A model generated the notes under the pieces. The model saw only the letters and a list, made by a program, of their open reading frames with translations. It did no database searches and was not told the DNA's origin. A stretch of DNA of 64,000 nucleotides, taken from assembly GCA_001931905.2 (NCBI GenBank), contig MSJI02000375.1:37483-101482 (forward strand), given 5' to 3'. This DNA is from Cladosporium sp. IMV 00045 (Eukaryota; Ascomycota; Dothideomycetes; Cladosporiales; Cladosporiaceae). Numbering within the stretch: position 1 is the stretch's first letter; every line of letters begins with the position of its first letter. Positions 11,394-23,158 of this stretch are shown here, in pieces. Made by a program: the position numbers and the translations under genes.

Positions 11394-11572
11394 GCCGTGG
11401 CCAACCCGCTGCGCAGCATCCGCCGCGCGCCCATCGCCGGTGGCCTCCGCAACAAGCCGCAGATGCGCCTCATCTCCGTGAAGCGCCAGAGGAAGCTGAA
11501 GATGAAGAAGCACAAGTACAAGAAGCTGATGAAGCGCACCAGAAACTTGAGGCGCAGACTAGACAGGAACTA
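11394..11572 (+). CDS. mS38 C-terminal fragment (right copy, 5' end lost in gap)
   Basis: The last 60 codons of mS38 (with the stop) are repeated here, starting in frame (AVANPLRSIRR) directly at the gap and ending at the same stop. By eye it matches 5643-5822 base for base through the stop, silent sites included; differences begin in the 3' UTR a few tens of bases later. It has no promoter or start in the assembly. It is either the end of an allelic contig or a truncated duplicate. Confidence 0.8.
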
Positions 11573-12467
11573 GAGAGTTCATCATAACCCGGTTACGAAG
11601 GGGAAATTTTATTGGTTCTGTTTTCTTCTTGCATTCTTAAAGCGCAAGCGCACGCAAACACGAACGCACACCTCACATTTCACGCTCACACTCGCCTATC
11701 CCTCACGCCCCGTCTTCGGACATGGTTTCTTGGTAATCCCTTTTCAGCGGCGCCTCTCTTCTAATACATGTCATCCAACTTTCGCGCGGACGTTTGCGGA
11801 CTCGGCAGGGGTTGATGGCACTTTTTGGCAAATCGGGATCGGGAAATGAAGCGTTGGCATAGAGTAGGTAGCATATCATGGTTTCGCTTTCGGCTGCGGC
11901 TGAGGCGGATCATAACTCTCATATATCCTAGGTTATTTTTTACTTTCTCTCCCCTCTCTCTTGTCGTCTTCCGGTACTAGTTTCATGAAGCGGTTGGGGC
12001 CATTGTTTTGATAAGAGAGTCGAGGCTGATGTTGGTGAATAGATTTCACGGATCAGCCGAGCCCGCTCCCGGTATGAAGGTCTTTCGTAGACGTGAACGT
12101 TATTATTCTGGGATTGCTGACATGAATATAGGCGGGAGCCCACGGTTTGCGAGAGAGGAACCCCAAGCACGACGGGTCCTGACATGTGAAAAGAGACCCG
12201 TGCGCTGATGAAGTGAAGTGAAGTCTCGAGAGTCTAGGCGGTCGCTCCTTCCTACCGTTGAAACCCGTGCCTTCCGTACGCACATGAGCAAGCGCTTTTG
12301 TTCATTACTCACAAAGCTGAAACGTTGTGAGGGACTCGCTCGCATTATCTTTCCACCCTCATACCGCGAACATCCTCATACCACCAACATCCTATCATCA
12401 TTACTATACTTTCGTCAAGCACACCCGCAGACACCCTCACACCAGCACCACTCCGACTTATATCATC
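11573..12467. other. intergenic upstream of right BTB gene
   Basis: The counterpart of 5823-6696. It is noncoding and moderately diverged from the left copy, and holds the mS38-fragment 3' UTR and the BTB promoter. Confidence 0.6.
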
Positions 12468-14011
12468 ATGGCAAGCACGGCAAGCGCTCAGGCCACCGAA
12501 GCGCCACCGCAAGCGGCGTCTGCGAAGATGCCAAAGTAAGTGAACAGAGCTTGCAAGCCGTCTCGCTGCCCAAGAGTCTCTACTAACATTAGAAACAGGC
12601 TCGGCACCTCCACGGTCACCGTTCTTGTCGGCCCTGACGAGAGCACCAAAGACTTCATTCTTCACGCCGACCTCGTGAGGCTACACTCGGGAACCATCAG
12701 CAAAAGCGCCAACCGGCTCAAGGCAAAGTCGGAGTCTGAACACAAGGAACCAGGTCCCGTGCGCTTGAGGTCATACTCAGCAGACCATTTCGAGGTCTTT
12801 TGCGCTTTCATGTATACTGGTCACGTTCATTCCATGCCAGACGACGAGAGCCAATGGAACGAATGGGGTCTCCTTGCAAGACTTTGGGCGCTGGGCCAGT
12901 CTCTGAAGTCGACTACTTTCAAGGATGCGGTGGTTGATGCGACGCTGCACCGAGGCCATACTCGGAAAGAAACAAGCTCAGAGTTGCCTGTGACCTTGGC
13001 TGAACACTTTGACAAACCAATTGGAATAACGAATCTTCTGGTCGACATCGCCGCAGCGTACTGGCAGAAACTAGCAATCGAAAGCATTCCATTGAAGGCT
13101 GAATGTCTTCCTTTCTATATACGACTTATAGCGAAGCTGCATGACATGGCGACTTGCGAGGTAGACAGACTCTCTGTCAGAAAAGACGTGGATCTCAAGA
13201 GCAACTGTGCGTATCATGACCATGGGTCAGCGAAAGCGTGCTACAAAAAGCTTTGCCCGACCTCTTCCGACGACGTTCGCCAGAAGAAAAGCGAGATGCC
13301 AAAGTAGGTTCGATACCAGCATGACCATGACGCGTCAACCTGTTAACATCTTTGCAAAGCATTACCACCATCATGATCGAGGTCCACGTCGGCACGTGTG
13401 ATGACGGGGATGAATTCCTGATGCACGCGGAACTCGCCAAACGCCACTCCAAGCTCATTACTACAGCACTCAAGGGCGAGTGGAAAGAAGGCAAAGAAGG
13501 CGTTCTCAACCTCCCCGAAGTGTCATCGGCAGACTTCCAAATCTTCCACGACTTCGTCAACACTAGCAAAGTACATTTCACCATTAGCAGCGATCACGAA
13601 GAGCAAGACTGGACACGCATCGCGAAGATTTGGCTTTTGGGCGATTTCCTCGAGAGCGTTTCGTTCAAAGACGCGGTAGTCGACGCCATGCTTGCGGCGA
13701 TGCGCAGGACGAGCAAGATCCCCGTCACAATGTACCAGCCAGTCTTTGGGGGCACTGCATTTCCCTCAAGCATGCGTAGACTGCTCGTCGATATTGCCGT
13801 CTTCAGCTGGTTCCCTGACGCCTTGTCGAATCAGCCCAGCGACCCTAAGTACGTCGACTTCTTCAAGGACGTTGCAGTCATTGAGAGGCAGCGTAACCTG
13901 AACTCGAGTCAGTCTTCGAACGCTGCGCCTTACGACCTGCCAAATGTGAAATGCCACTACCACGATCACGGCTCGGGCTCCCCTTGCTACAAGACGATGT
14001 TCGGCAAGTAG
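12468..14011 (+). CDS. tandem BTB/POZ-domain protein, right copy
   Basis: The gene structure matches the left copy: exons 12468-12535, 12599-13303 and 13360-14011, introns of 63 nt (TACTAAC branch) and 56 nt (AAAG acceptor), 474 aa. The N-terminal 23 residues are almost the same as in the left copy (MASTASAQATEAP). BTB 1 begins VTVLVGPDESTKDF and its half ends CAYHDHG-x5-CYKKLCP. BTB 2 begins IEVHVGTCDDGDEF and the protein ends CHYHDHG-x5-CYKTMFGK. All Cys and His of both knuckles are kept. Overall protein identity to the left copy is only a little above half by eye, with changes spread through both BTB domains, far below that of the flanking genes. Function unknown; probably a protein-interaction adaptor. 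Confidence 0.8.
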
Positions 14012-16126
14012 TCAGGCTCGGGCAGACAATTCTCGTCGACTATACTGCAACTTCTCACTCCGAACACTCCTTCGTCATGCTTACTTCGAACGTCCTTTCC
14101 CACGATCGCGTCCACTCGATCTCGACGCCAGAGCACCATACGCAGAAGTATCCTCATCTGCACTACATGAGTGGAAAGCAGGAGTCCAGATCTGGTCAGA
14201 ATGAAGCACCAAAAAGGAAGAAGACAACAAAAATAAATCAAAAAAACAGTCACCGGCACTCACGAGATGAGGTACACGTTTGCTGTAGAGCTATCTGCCG
14301 AGTCTTCTTCACAGCATGCCTGGTGTGCTGAGCAAAATCTTCACAACACAAAACACAAGCAAGACGGAGTGAACGGAAAACCTAGACAAAACACCACGAA
14401 GCAAAGACCGAATCACATCACACTTGCGAAGACTACCAGCCACAGTCGACCAACACCTTCAGAAACCTAGAGTTTGAATTCCCCACATTGCTCTCTCGAC
14501 AGCAGAGTCGCATGCCGTCAAGTCTTCAAGTGTATCAGATCGTCTCCGGCAACGACCAACAGAATCAATAACGTGTGGGTCGAGAACTTTAGGACAGGGA
14601 ACGAGAAAGCCCTTGACAGAGCAGTTCGAATACCAATTTCTTTTCAAGCAACGAGCAGAAACACCAAGAAAAACATGTCGAGAATTCCCCTACCCTCAGA
14701 TAGAGTAATAATAATGCTTTCCTTCCATTTCACATACATCAGGTGTCAAAATAATCCATGCCTGGCTCACCCGTCCACAAAGCCTTACAACCTCCTTCAT
14801 CCTACCATCTTCCTCTCAGAAACGTATATTTCACAGGCCTCTTCCGTGCTGCGCGAAAAACGACGAAATGAGTAAAAGAAACTCCAAAGCATAACAAATC
14901 CACCTGGTAGAAAATCAAGGTAGCAATTTTGCCCTTCGAGCGTCTTGCATTCGTTCCTCGTAATACAGATATCATCAAATTCCTCCTGATAATTTTCCCT
15001 TCACTCCTTCCCTTCCTCCCTTGGGCTAGATCATATCGCACGGCACATATGTACCAAAACCCAACCGTGAATGCAAAACAACGCCCAGAACAAACGATCA
15101 GCCCAACCCCAACCCTAACCCTGTCAGCTTGCCCACCTACTACCTGCAAACCCTCCAAATTCAAATGCCACCCGCCCCTTCGACTGCTCATTGCTGAACT
15201 ACTCCTAGCCGTCAGAATTCTGCTCATATAACAGTACACCCTGAGATCATTCTCACTGACCTTTCCTGCTCTGGTACATGCTTCCCAGCCGATCTCGTCG
15301 TCAGCAACTGAAAGGCGAGAGGGAGAGAGAGAGGCACTGGAGGAAGAGCGCGGAATTGGGATGATTTGATTTGATCTAATCAATTACAAATCTCACGCAT
15401 AAATTGATAGGATAGAACAGAAAAGCCGCCCCACCATAAAAGCAACCCCAACATCAGCCGCAAAGAGAACTCGAAGAAGACGTCGAGCCTCAGCACGCAA
15501 GTCCCCACAAAGTCACATGTATTCTATCATATTTCAAGAGAGAAGTGAATGGCGAGACACTCGTTGCATTCCGACTATTCAAGAACAGCCAAGCAAGATC
15601 GTGGGAAGTGAAGAGGATAAGTTATACATAAAAGAATAATAATGCATTGTCTCAGCTAAGATAATCTACCACTGTCCAACCAGACCATCATAACACACAC
15701 ACATAATAAACAGCTAGAGCGGCTCGCGCAGCGAAAATGCTCTTCGTTGTCGTTACGAATAGTGTGCTAGGTCGGGGGCGTTTCTTTTCTAAGAACATCG
15801 CCAGAGAGCTACAGTGACGCTCTGGTTTCTTTTTCTCTTTCTTTTTTGTAGTCTCCAACGCTGTCAATCGGAATCTCGCATCCGAGATGGAAATAAGAGA
15901 AGGATTTCGTCCGTATCCTCGAACATGTAGAAGCGAACAAGGAAATCAAAGAAGAGAGACAGTAGTAGTAATGATGATGATAATGGTAATGTAAAAAAGA
16001 AAAAAGAAAAGTCGTCGTCTGGGCGTCAATTTGATCCTCCAACAAGCGTCCCGTCCAATTTTCGAACAAAGCAAAAGATAACCTCCGATCGTTTCCCCAT
16101 GTCAAGAATACAGAAGAACAGGGAAA
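14012..16126. other. noncoding region between right BTB gene and Gln-rich gene
   Basis: The counterpart of 8240-10297, about 2.1 kb, with no convincing gene. It keeps the AACCCTAACCCT element (15111-15122) and the conserved block at 15531-15594. The segment 15720-16126 is strongly similar to 9890-10297 and probably includes the 3' UTR of the Gln-rich gene. Confidence 0.6.
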
Positions 16127-17698
16127 CTACAAGACGAAGCTTCTCCTCTTCTCCGCGGCGTTGAGGACGCCGAGCATCATCTTCTGCCTCTCGCCGCGGG
16201 GTTGGCTCTCACCAACCGGGGTGGCGGGGGTGGGCGGCTGCTTGAACTGGCCGTCCTCGTCGCTGCTGCTGGCGCTGCTGAGCCCGAAGTAGCCGTCGGC
16301 GGAGTCCTGGCTGCCGCGCTTGGCTTTCATCTCGGAGCCGATCGGGCTCATCTTCCTGCTGCTGTTGCCAGAGGGGAGGAAGTCTTCGGGCTCCGCGGAG
16401 ATGGGAAGGTTGTATTCGCCTTCGCTGACCGGGCTGCCACGGGGAGAGGAAGACGCTCCACGGCGTGAGTTTCCAGCGCGGAGGAGACTGTCGAGAGCGC
16501 GGCGACGCTGGCGTTGGGCGAAGTTCTTGCTGCCCTCGTGCTTGCTGGTAGGAGCGGAGGTGAGCTCTTCAATTGGGGGAGGTCCACGAGGCTGGCGCAT
16601 CGGGTGGTCGCCGGCGCGAGCAGCACCAGGGCCGAAGGTGCTGGTCATTGGGGTGGGAGGGAAAACCGAGCGCTGGTTGCCGGACAACGCAGCAGATGAA
16701 GTCTTCGGGCCTTCCGGCGCAGAGACAGCGGGGTTGATGGCAAGAGAAGATGCCTTCTTGTGGCCGCGGCGGAAGGCGTTGGCAGATGGCGGCGGGAGAG
16801 GCTCTACGTTCTCCAGAGTCGTCGGCGGGGACGGCGCCTTCTTCGGCGGAGAGATGCTGAAGCTCGGGTTGGACATGTGGCCGTAGGCGGGCGCCTGAGT
16901 CTGCTGCGGCGGAGACATGGTCTGCTGAGCAAATTGCTGGGCGTTCTGGTCAACAGCGTAGGTGTAACCCTGAGTGGCAGGGTTGTAGACGAGGTAAACG
17001 CCAGGCTGGACCTCGATCGGAGCCTGAATCTGCTGCTGGCCGTACATGTTCTGCTGGACCTGAGGCATCTGCTGGGCCTGAGAGAACTGGCCGCGGCCGT
17101 AGTTGACCTGCTGCTGCTGAGGAACCTGAGGCTGAACAGACAAAGCAGCGAGCTTCTGCTGGAGTTCCTGCTGGCGCTGGGCCAGGAAGAGGCTGGTCAT
17201 GTGGAGCTGCTCGAGGGTAGCTTGGTCCATACCCTCGGACTGGTCGTAGGTCGGCGGAGCCAGGACCTGCTCCGGGAGGGAGTACATTTGACGCGCAGCG
17301 TTCATAGCGTACTGTTGGGAAACGTCGAAGCCGGCAGCGGTGGCAGTCTGCGGGACGCCCTGCTGGTGGCCAGCGTATCTGTTATCAGCCCACTGAGGCA
17401 CACTGTGCTGGGACTGATGGTAAGGAGCGGAAGCCGGGACAGAGGGAGTCTTGGGCTGGGTGCGCAAGCCAGCAAGCAGGTGAGAGCGGCTGGTACGCGG
17501 GGTGGGGTTCTCGACAGCGTTCTCGCTGATGGAACCGACCTTGGGAGGGAGCGCAACGCTCAACCTCTTGGAGTTGAAGCGGGAGCCTCGCGAGCCAGAG
17601 CCAAAGCCAGAGGCCGGGGCATTGAGGCCGGAGGAAGAAAAGGCGTTATTGTTGGAGTTGTTGTTGTAAGTCATTTGAGCGAGACCACCAGTGTCCAT
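16127..17698 (-). CDS. Gln/Pro/Ser-rich low-complexity protein, complete copy
   Basis: A single open frame from the first ATG (17698-17696) to the stop at 16127 gives 523 aa. The frame continues upstream to 17794 but without an ATG. An Asn/Ser-rich start is followed by a basic block (SRFNSKRLSVALPPKVGSIS) and SRSHLLAGLRTQPKTPS. Residues about 180-300 are Gln-rich and contain a conserved-looking core (PGVYLVYNPATQGYTYAVD). Then come a Pro/Ser-rich stretch, an Arg-rich segment (RQRRRALDSLLRAG), an acidic serine run (SSASSSDEDG) and a basic tail. No catalytic domain or RNA-recognition motif is visible, and I do not recognise the family. The composition suggests a disordered RNA-granule or scaffold protein, which is only a guess. 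Divergent neighbours leave about 2.8 kb upstream. Confidence 0.78.
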   Translation of the reverse strand: MDTGGLAQMTYNNNSNNNAFSSSGLNAPASGFGSGSRGSRFNSKRLSVALPPKVGSISENAVENPTPRTSRSHLLAGLRTQPKTPSVPASAPYHQSQHSVPQWADNRYAGHQQGVPQTATAAGFDVSQQYAMNAARQMYSLPEQVLAPPTYDQSEGMDQATLEQLHMTSLFLAQRQQELQQKLAALSVQPQVPQQQQVNYGRGQFSQAQQMPQVQQNMYGQQQIQAPIEVQPGVYLVYNPATQGYTYAVDQNAQQFAQQTMSPPQQTQAPAYGHMSNPSFSISPPKKAPSPPTTLENVEPLPPPSANAFRRGHKKASSLAINPAVSAPEGPKTSSAALSGNQRSVFPPTPMTSTFGPGAARAGDHPMRQPRGPPPIEELTSAPTSKHEGSKNFAQRQRRRALDSLLRAGNSRRGASSSPRGSPVSEGEYNLPISAEPEDFLPSGNSSRKMSPIGSEMKAKRGSQDSADGYFGLSSASSSDEDGQFKQPPTPATPVGESQPRGERQKMMLGVLNAAEKRRSFVL

Positions 17699-20534
17699 GC
17701 TCAGTAGTCTGGAATCGTATGAAGCTTGGTAACCGTCTAGAGTGTCGTAAATGCAAAGATGTGAATAGTGGCCGTCCGTAAGAAAGTCGAGCAAAGAGGT
17801 ACCAATGCTAAGCTGTCAAGGAAAGCTAGAGGATGAGGGTGGCCTGGACGGAAGAAGTCGAGGCGCGGCGAAGATGCTGCGAGATGGTCTTGTTCCGAAG
17901 GATAGGCACCGAGATTAGGCTGCTGCGCCGAAGCAAGTGGCGGGAAGCAGGGTAGCAGATTATGAAATTAGAAGAGTTGCTTGGTCTTTGAAGGAAGCTG
18001 TTCCTAGCCGAGCGCCAAGGATTGATATGCTCTTTGTTTTAGTAAATACACCGCTGGGGTATACCGAGTCCGAGCTCTTTGTTGTAGCTGATAGTAGTGG
18101 GTTGCAAGCTTTTGTCCAAGTGGAAGCACGCGAATAAAGAGGTGGCGCTGAGAGAGCAAGCTCTTGACAGTGCGGTCGCGGGTGATGTGTGGTGGGAGAG
18201 CGACGAAGCAAAGCAGGCTTGGTTGATGATGAGGAGGGCAGTCAACGTGAACACTGCGAGGCGACGAGAGACAATGAGGCCGAGCTCGCTGTCGAAGGGT
18301 GGCGGTAGTGGTGGTGGTAGAGGAGTAGTGGCGGTGGTGTTGGAGCCAATGGGTCCTGATGCTCGAGGCGAATTAAAGCACAGATTGTGTGGATGCGTGC
18401 GTGTAAGGCGACAGGGCGGGCAACGGGCGCGCAGCGGGAGATGGAGTGTGGAAAAAAACAAACGGATGGATCCGGATCGCGCGAAGAATGCCAGAAAGAA
18501 CGATGGTTGTCGAAACTGATGATGCTGTGCGATGGACAGGACGACGGCGGAGAGAGGGAGAGAGGGGAGGTGGTAGGAGGAGTAAGTGTGCGTGTGTGAT
18601 GTGAGGAGAGCAAGTAGGAGAGGTAAGAGGTCAGAGGCAGTAGTTGCGTGGGCGATGGAAACTAGTGCTGGGACTAGCACGCGCAGTAGTAGTGCAAGCG
18701 ACAAGCAAACAGCAGGGCGCCAGTGAAAATTGGGGGGGGGAAGGGGCCAGGGCAGGGCAGAGGGCAGAGTGAGAGGGCAGAGGGCAGAGGGCAGAACAGC
18801 AGCAGCAGCAGCAGAGCCAACGAGAGTCTACTCAGCCTAGCGAGTGTCTAGCGAGCTTCTGGGCCTGGGCGGGAACACCAGATGGGAAAAGACGAACAAA
18901 GGGGTTGGACAGATGCTCACAAGTGATTGGGCAGAGTTGGCGCGCGGGCGTGAAAGGTGGAGGCCGTTTGGCAGGTCACTCTCTGGCCGTCTATTATAAT
19001 TGGATCTCCTCCGGCAGGGCTGTTGACGTGAAAGTATGCAGCCTGCCTTGACTTTCCGCGCGTGTGGGAGGCATGCAATAATAATATGCACGCACATATG
19101 AAGAAGCACTCGTCGTGTTGGTACCTTCAAACCTAGCAGCGTCATGGACCTCTGCTGCCACCGACCCAACCCGCATGCCAGAACAATGTGACGAACCATG
19201 CCCAAATCCAGCCATAGTTCGGTTCCATGTCCAACCCAAGGATTGGGCGGTCTACCTCGAATTTTCACCAACGCAGTAGTCTATCCAGACGTGGCTCTCT
19301 GCGCCCCCTGAATCATTCGTTAGTTACTAGGGAGAGACAGATTCAGCAGTGCTCTCCATCAACCCCTGCACCGCCCGAGCCAGACTGCAATCCCTTCTCC
19401 ACCACAGCTACAGACTTGACAGACAAACACAGCAAAATAGATCCACCAAGCCTGCCGCTCGACCCACGACTTGCTGTCTGCACACTCGCTGGCATGCTTG
19501 CCTTTTGCATATGCCGTTCGCCAAATCTCCATACTACTGTTTTCCAATGTGGACTTGCTAGCCCTCTATCCTGCATGTCGCCACGCACGCCTGGCTGCGG
19601 AACCACAGAACCACTTCTTCGGTTTCGGCATCAAAGCAGCGCGAGCGCCTCTGCCACCTCATGAAGAAAAATCCAATCCACAGACACCCGCTGCGCCCGA
19701 ACCAGCCAACCTTGTCCACTCCGTCTCCCTGCAGTAGCGGCCGCCCGCGGGAGAATTCCATTCGACTCTTCTTGTTGGCGTTCTGAATCCCACACCTCAC
19801 GTGGGTCTTCTTGGAGTGTGATGAACGAGGCCCTTCGATCGTAATTCAATTGCGTGTTCTGGATTATCTGCCTGGAAGAAGCAGAACTCCGTCTCCCCGA
19901 CTTCCGACTCTCGTGAACCTTGCCTCGTGCCCGCATCCGCCAGCTTTGTCTCATCAATGATCACGTCCAAGCGCGCCTTGCAGATGCTGAAACTCGCTTG
20001 TCTTGTCTCACAAGGTCTCGAGCCCCCGGATCCCCCCCGGTTGATCATGCAGACATCGCATATCGTTATTGGGATCTGTGGGAACAATATTGAATGCATT
20101 GGTCTTTACGAGATCCTTTACGAGGGTTTGTTGTTTCCGGCTTTTTGGGATGAGAGTTGGGTGCTTTCCGCTACGGCCGACGACCATCTCCTGAATTGGT
20201 CCTCGTCAACTATATGTCTGTGGTTTGTTACTGAGCTGAAGGTAGGCTTGCAATGATCGTTGTCATTGGGCTGCTCATCTGTCCTCAAGCATACCACGGT
20301 CGTCACAGAATTTACCACCCCGGCGAACGTGGCTCTACAAATTCATACAGCTTTTAGAAGAACGACGCTTTCCTCTTATCGTCATGTACGTTGTCATTCG
20401 TTAACGTTTAGCCCGGAAAAGAGTGCGGCCATGTCGTTCAAGATCAACCATCACTCGACATCAACATCATCATCCTCAGAAGGAGCAAAACACAAAAGAC
20501 ATCTCATGTCAGAAAACACATCCATCCACCCCGT
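17699..20534. other. long upstream region of Gln-rich gene, no recognised gene
   Basis: About 2.8 kb between the start of the Gln-rich gene and the stop of the first TauD-like gene. The reverse strand at 18040-18700 is pyrimidine-rich and partly open (221 codons), more like a long 5' leader than a gene. The 18.9-20.5 kb part holds only short overlapping frames with no domain similarity. Confidence 0.5.
18729..18821. repeat. purine-rich simple repeat (GGGCAGA and CAG units)
   Basis: A G run leads into imperfect GGGCAGA/GAGGGCA units and then five CAG triplets. On the minus strand this is a C/T-rich tract upstream of the Gln-rich gene and may lie in its promoter or 5' UTR. Confidence 0.8.
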
Positions 20535-21772
20535 CTAAGTCTCCCCCTCAAAAGGCGTCTCATAAGGCCTCTCCGCCCTCGGCGTCAGCCTCGCCAAATG
20601 CCTTCTCTGCCCATCCGTCCAGTCAAGAATAGCAGTCTGCTCGCAAGAATAATAAGTCAGCACTCTGTCCCAGCACACGACACGAGACCACACCCTTCTA
20701 GAAGAAGACTTACATGCGCAGTCACCCTGTTATCCCAAACAATCACTGAATCCTTCTCCCACTTCAGCCTTGCCTGCAAATCCGCCCCGAGCGCAATATG
20801 CTGATACAGGAAATTGAGCAAATAATCGCTCTCCTCCTTCTTCAACCCCATGATCCTCCGCGTGAACTGCGGGTTGACGAAAAGCGCCTTCTCGCCGGTG
20901 ACAGGGTGCGTGCGCACGAGCGGGTGGACGGTGGCGATGGGCTCGCGCCGCACGATGGAACCTCTCGCCAGAGCGGCGGCCGCTTGCTCGTGTCCGGAGT
21001 GCACTGCTGACAGGCCGTGCAGGCGTCGGCGGAACGCGGGGCTGAGGCGCTGGTAGGCTACGGCTAGGTTGGCGAAGAGCGTGTCGCCGCCTGCCGTTGG
21101 GCCGTCTAGGAGGTACAGGAAGGTCGTGCCGGGCGGTTGTTGCTCGTACGTTACGTCCGAATGCCATGTGATAGAATTAGTCCTGTCCTCAAAATAATCG
21201 GCTGCCGTCGTGTCCGCCGCCGAGCGGTGCACGATGTGGACTTTGGGAAAGCCCTTGGGCGCCCCGGAAGCCGGGTGGATGTGCGATGGGCCAAAGTACT
21301 CGGCGAAGTCGAGGGCATCCTGGATGGGCAGGTCGGCGAAGTCCTGGGCGCGGAAAGCGACGACTTTCTTTCGCGCGACGAAAAGCGCCAGCTCGTCTTT
21401 GCCTGCTTGCGAGAGTTGGGAGAGTTGCACGCCGCGCACCTCGGCGCCGATGTTGGCCGTGACGTCTTGCACTGAGGAGGCGCCGGCGAGGAGGTTGGGG
21501 AAGGCTGGGTCGGCGTCGTGGCCGTGTTCGATTGCGTCGAAGGGCTCGTAGGGTGGGTATTTGACGTCGTCCCAGTAGGGGAGGTATTTGGGGTGGCGGG
21601 CGGGGGCGTGGCCGTCGGTGCCGTTGATTTCGGCTTCGTAGTTGGTTGTTTTGGCGCCTTGCGCGAATGCTTCTTTGGATCCTCCGTTTTGGAGCTTGTC
21701 TTTGGAGTAGATCTCTTTCGCTTTGGCGTCTTCCCTTCCGCTGGGGAGGGGGTCGATTAGTGCCGGTGCCAT
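20535..21772 (-). CDS. TauD/TfdA-family Fe(II)/2-oxoglutarate dioxygenase (sulfonate-type)
   Basis: Exons 21772-20714 and 20636-20535 with a 77-nt intron (GTAAGT donor) in phase 0 give 386 aa. The iron ligands are visible: HxD in ITWHSDVTYEQQPPG and the distal His in DNRVTAHTAILDW, which is completed only by the splice. The 2-oxoglutarate-binding Arg lies in GQRRHLAR, and the family block GPTAGGDTLFAN is present. The C-terminus (AERPYETPF) is typical of fungal alpha-ketoglutarate-dependent sulfonate/taurine dioxygenases (Jlp1-like), which release sulfite from organosulfonates for sulfur use. The substrate is not predictable from this. Without splicing the frame runs into a false 18-residue tail. 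It is divergent from a second family member 1.5 kb away. Confidence 0.92.
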
Positions 21773-21827
21773 TGTGATGAGCGTGTGCTATGTATGCTGT
21801 TCAGGTAGGGCAGACTAGAAAATAAAC

Positions 21828-21916
21828 GAAGTCTAGTCAAGTGAAGTCAAGTGAAGCGAGGTCAATTGAGGTTAAGTCAAGTGAAGTTAAGCGAGGTCAA
21901 GTCAAGTGAAGTCAAC
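21828..21916. repeat. degenerate GTCAAGTGAA tandem repeat
   Basis: Roughly nine imperfect decamers of the type GTCAAGTGAA / GTTAAGCGAG occur in a row, about 60 bp upstream of the minus-strand TauD-like start. This is a promoter-proximal minisatellite. Confidence 0.8.
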
Positions 21917-23152
21917 CCCCAAAACCAAAAGCCATCCCGCAACGAGACACCAGCAAAGATATAAACACCTCAACCGGCAAGACGGCAACACATCCCAATC
22001 GCGCCATATCGATCAGCGATAAACATCCCCTCACCTCATCCCAACCCAAGACCTCCTCAACTAGTACCGTTACAATGCCACGCCCCCCTCCCACACCAGT
22101 GGCCCAAAGCAGCATGCGAAATCCGCAATCGTCAATCACGACATTGGGCGGGGACAATCGACTTGCCACGCGAGTGGCACACGGCTGCAGAATGAGCGGG
22201 GATATCTTTGTTCCCACGCGTCTCGTAAAGCACACACTAGATAGATGTCGGCAGGCGCAAGATCTCGCACTCCAGATCAAGTCGCCGCGGGTGCGCTCAT
22301 TCGAGGAGAGCTTCACGTCCCCAGCTGTCACGCCATGTAGCGTGCTTTGCGCTAGGGATGGGGGATGGACGAGGGATGATGTCTCGTTCTGGGCGTTGGG
22401 GATGTTTTCGTGCAACAGGATCGTTTTCTTGTGGATGTTGTGATACCCTTTGAGTTAGATCGATTGTTGTGCTCGTAGGTCGCTCAGTTGTCCGGTGTCG
22501 GAGGTGTGGTGCTGTACTGAAGCATGGCTGACGCTGATGGAGTTTGACCACTGAGAGACGCTACACGTACCTGGATGCTTTATTGACTTCACATGGAAGA
22601 ATTAAACGCTTTTTGATTTGGACAGATCTGCTTATATGATGATTCGATTTCCAAAGGGCATTCGTGCTTCCAGATAGCCGGCTTGAGGGTCTGTTTTTCT
22701 GGTTTTATTGAGCCTTGAACGGCGGTTGCTTCAAACATTTGTAAGTACAGGATACAAATGTTATACATTTAGTTGTTTCTCTCTGTCTATCAAAGACACC
22801 ATAGAACTCACGCATTTCTGTTTCTTCAATGTAATGTCAGCGGCTTGAAGTACCGTCACTTTATAGGCAAATATCATTCTTGGGATGCAACAAATCATGT
22901 AAGCCTCCTGTTCTGGATCATCACGAAATCGTTCACACGGACAATTTTTCAAAACTGAATGACAGTCAAAGACCCGAAAACCTTCACTCGATTGACTCAC
23001 CGCCGTATGAATTTGAGAAGTGAGCACTTATCAAAACGCCACTTCCGTCCGAACGTTTCATTCGCTGATGAGGTGCTCGGATTGCGTGATATGGTGCATT
23101 GATAGCTAACAAAGGCGACACGCACGCGGGGCAGCGGGGCTAAAGGAAGACA

Positions 23153-23158
23153 TATAAA
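23153..23158 (+). promoter_or_regulatory. TATA-box candidate of second TauD-like gene
   Basis: TATAAA within ACATATAAACA, 126 bp upstream of the ATG at 23279. Position and context fit a core promoter; not proven. Confidence 0.4.

Noticed and set aside
10298..11539. A 413-codon minus-strand frame joining the Gln-rich protein to an Arg-rich N-terminus
   Set aside because: It reads through the 20 Ns; the part beyond the gap is the antisense of mS38. An assembly chimera, not a fusion gene.
10931..11587. A plus-strand 218-codon frame across the gap
   Set aside because: Antisense of the Gln-rich gene joined through Ns to an off-frame reading of mS38.
16760..17707. A 315-codon plus-strand open frame
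   Set aside because: Exact antisense shadow of the Gln-rich gene, caused by its Gln/Pro codon bias; no start context or homology.
18039..18704. A 221-codon minus-strand frame upstream of the Gln-rich gene
   Set aside because: Low-complexity Leu/Ser/Pro composition from a pyrimidine-rich leader; no domain, and it lies where a 5' UTR is expected.
22075..22443. A 122-codon plus-strand frame between the two dioxygenases
   Set aside because: Lies in the divergent promoter, has no recognisable domain, and is overlapped by a longer minus-strand frame of the same quality.
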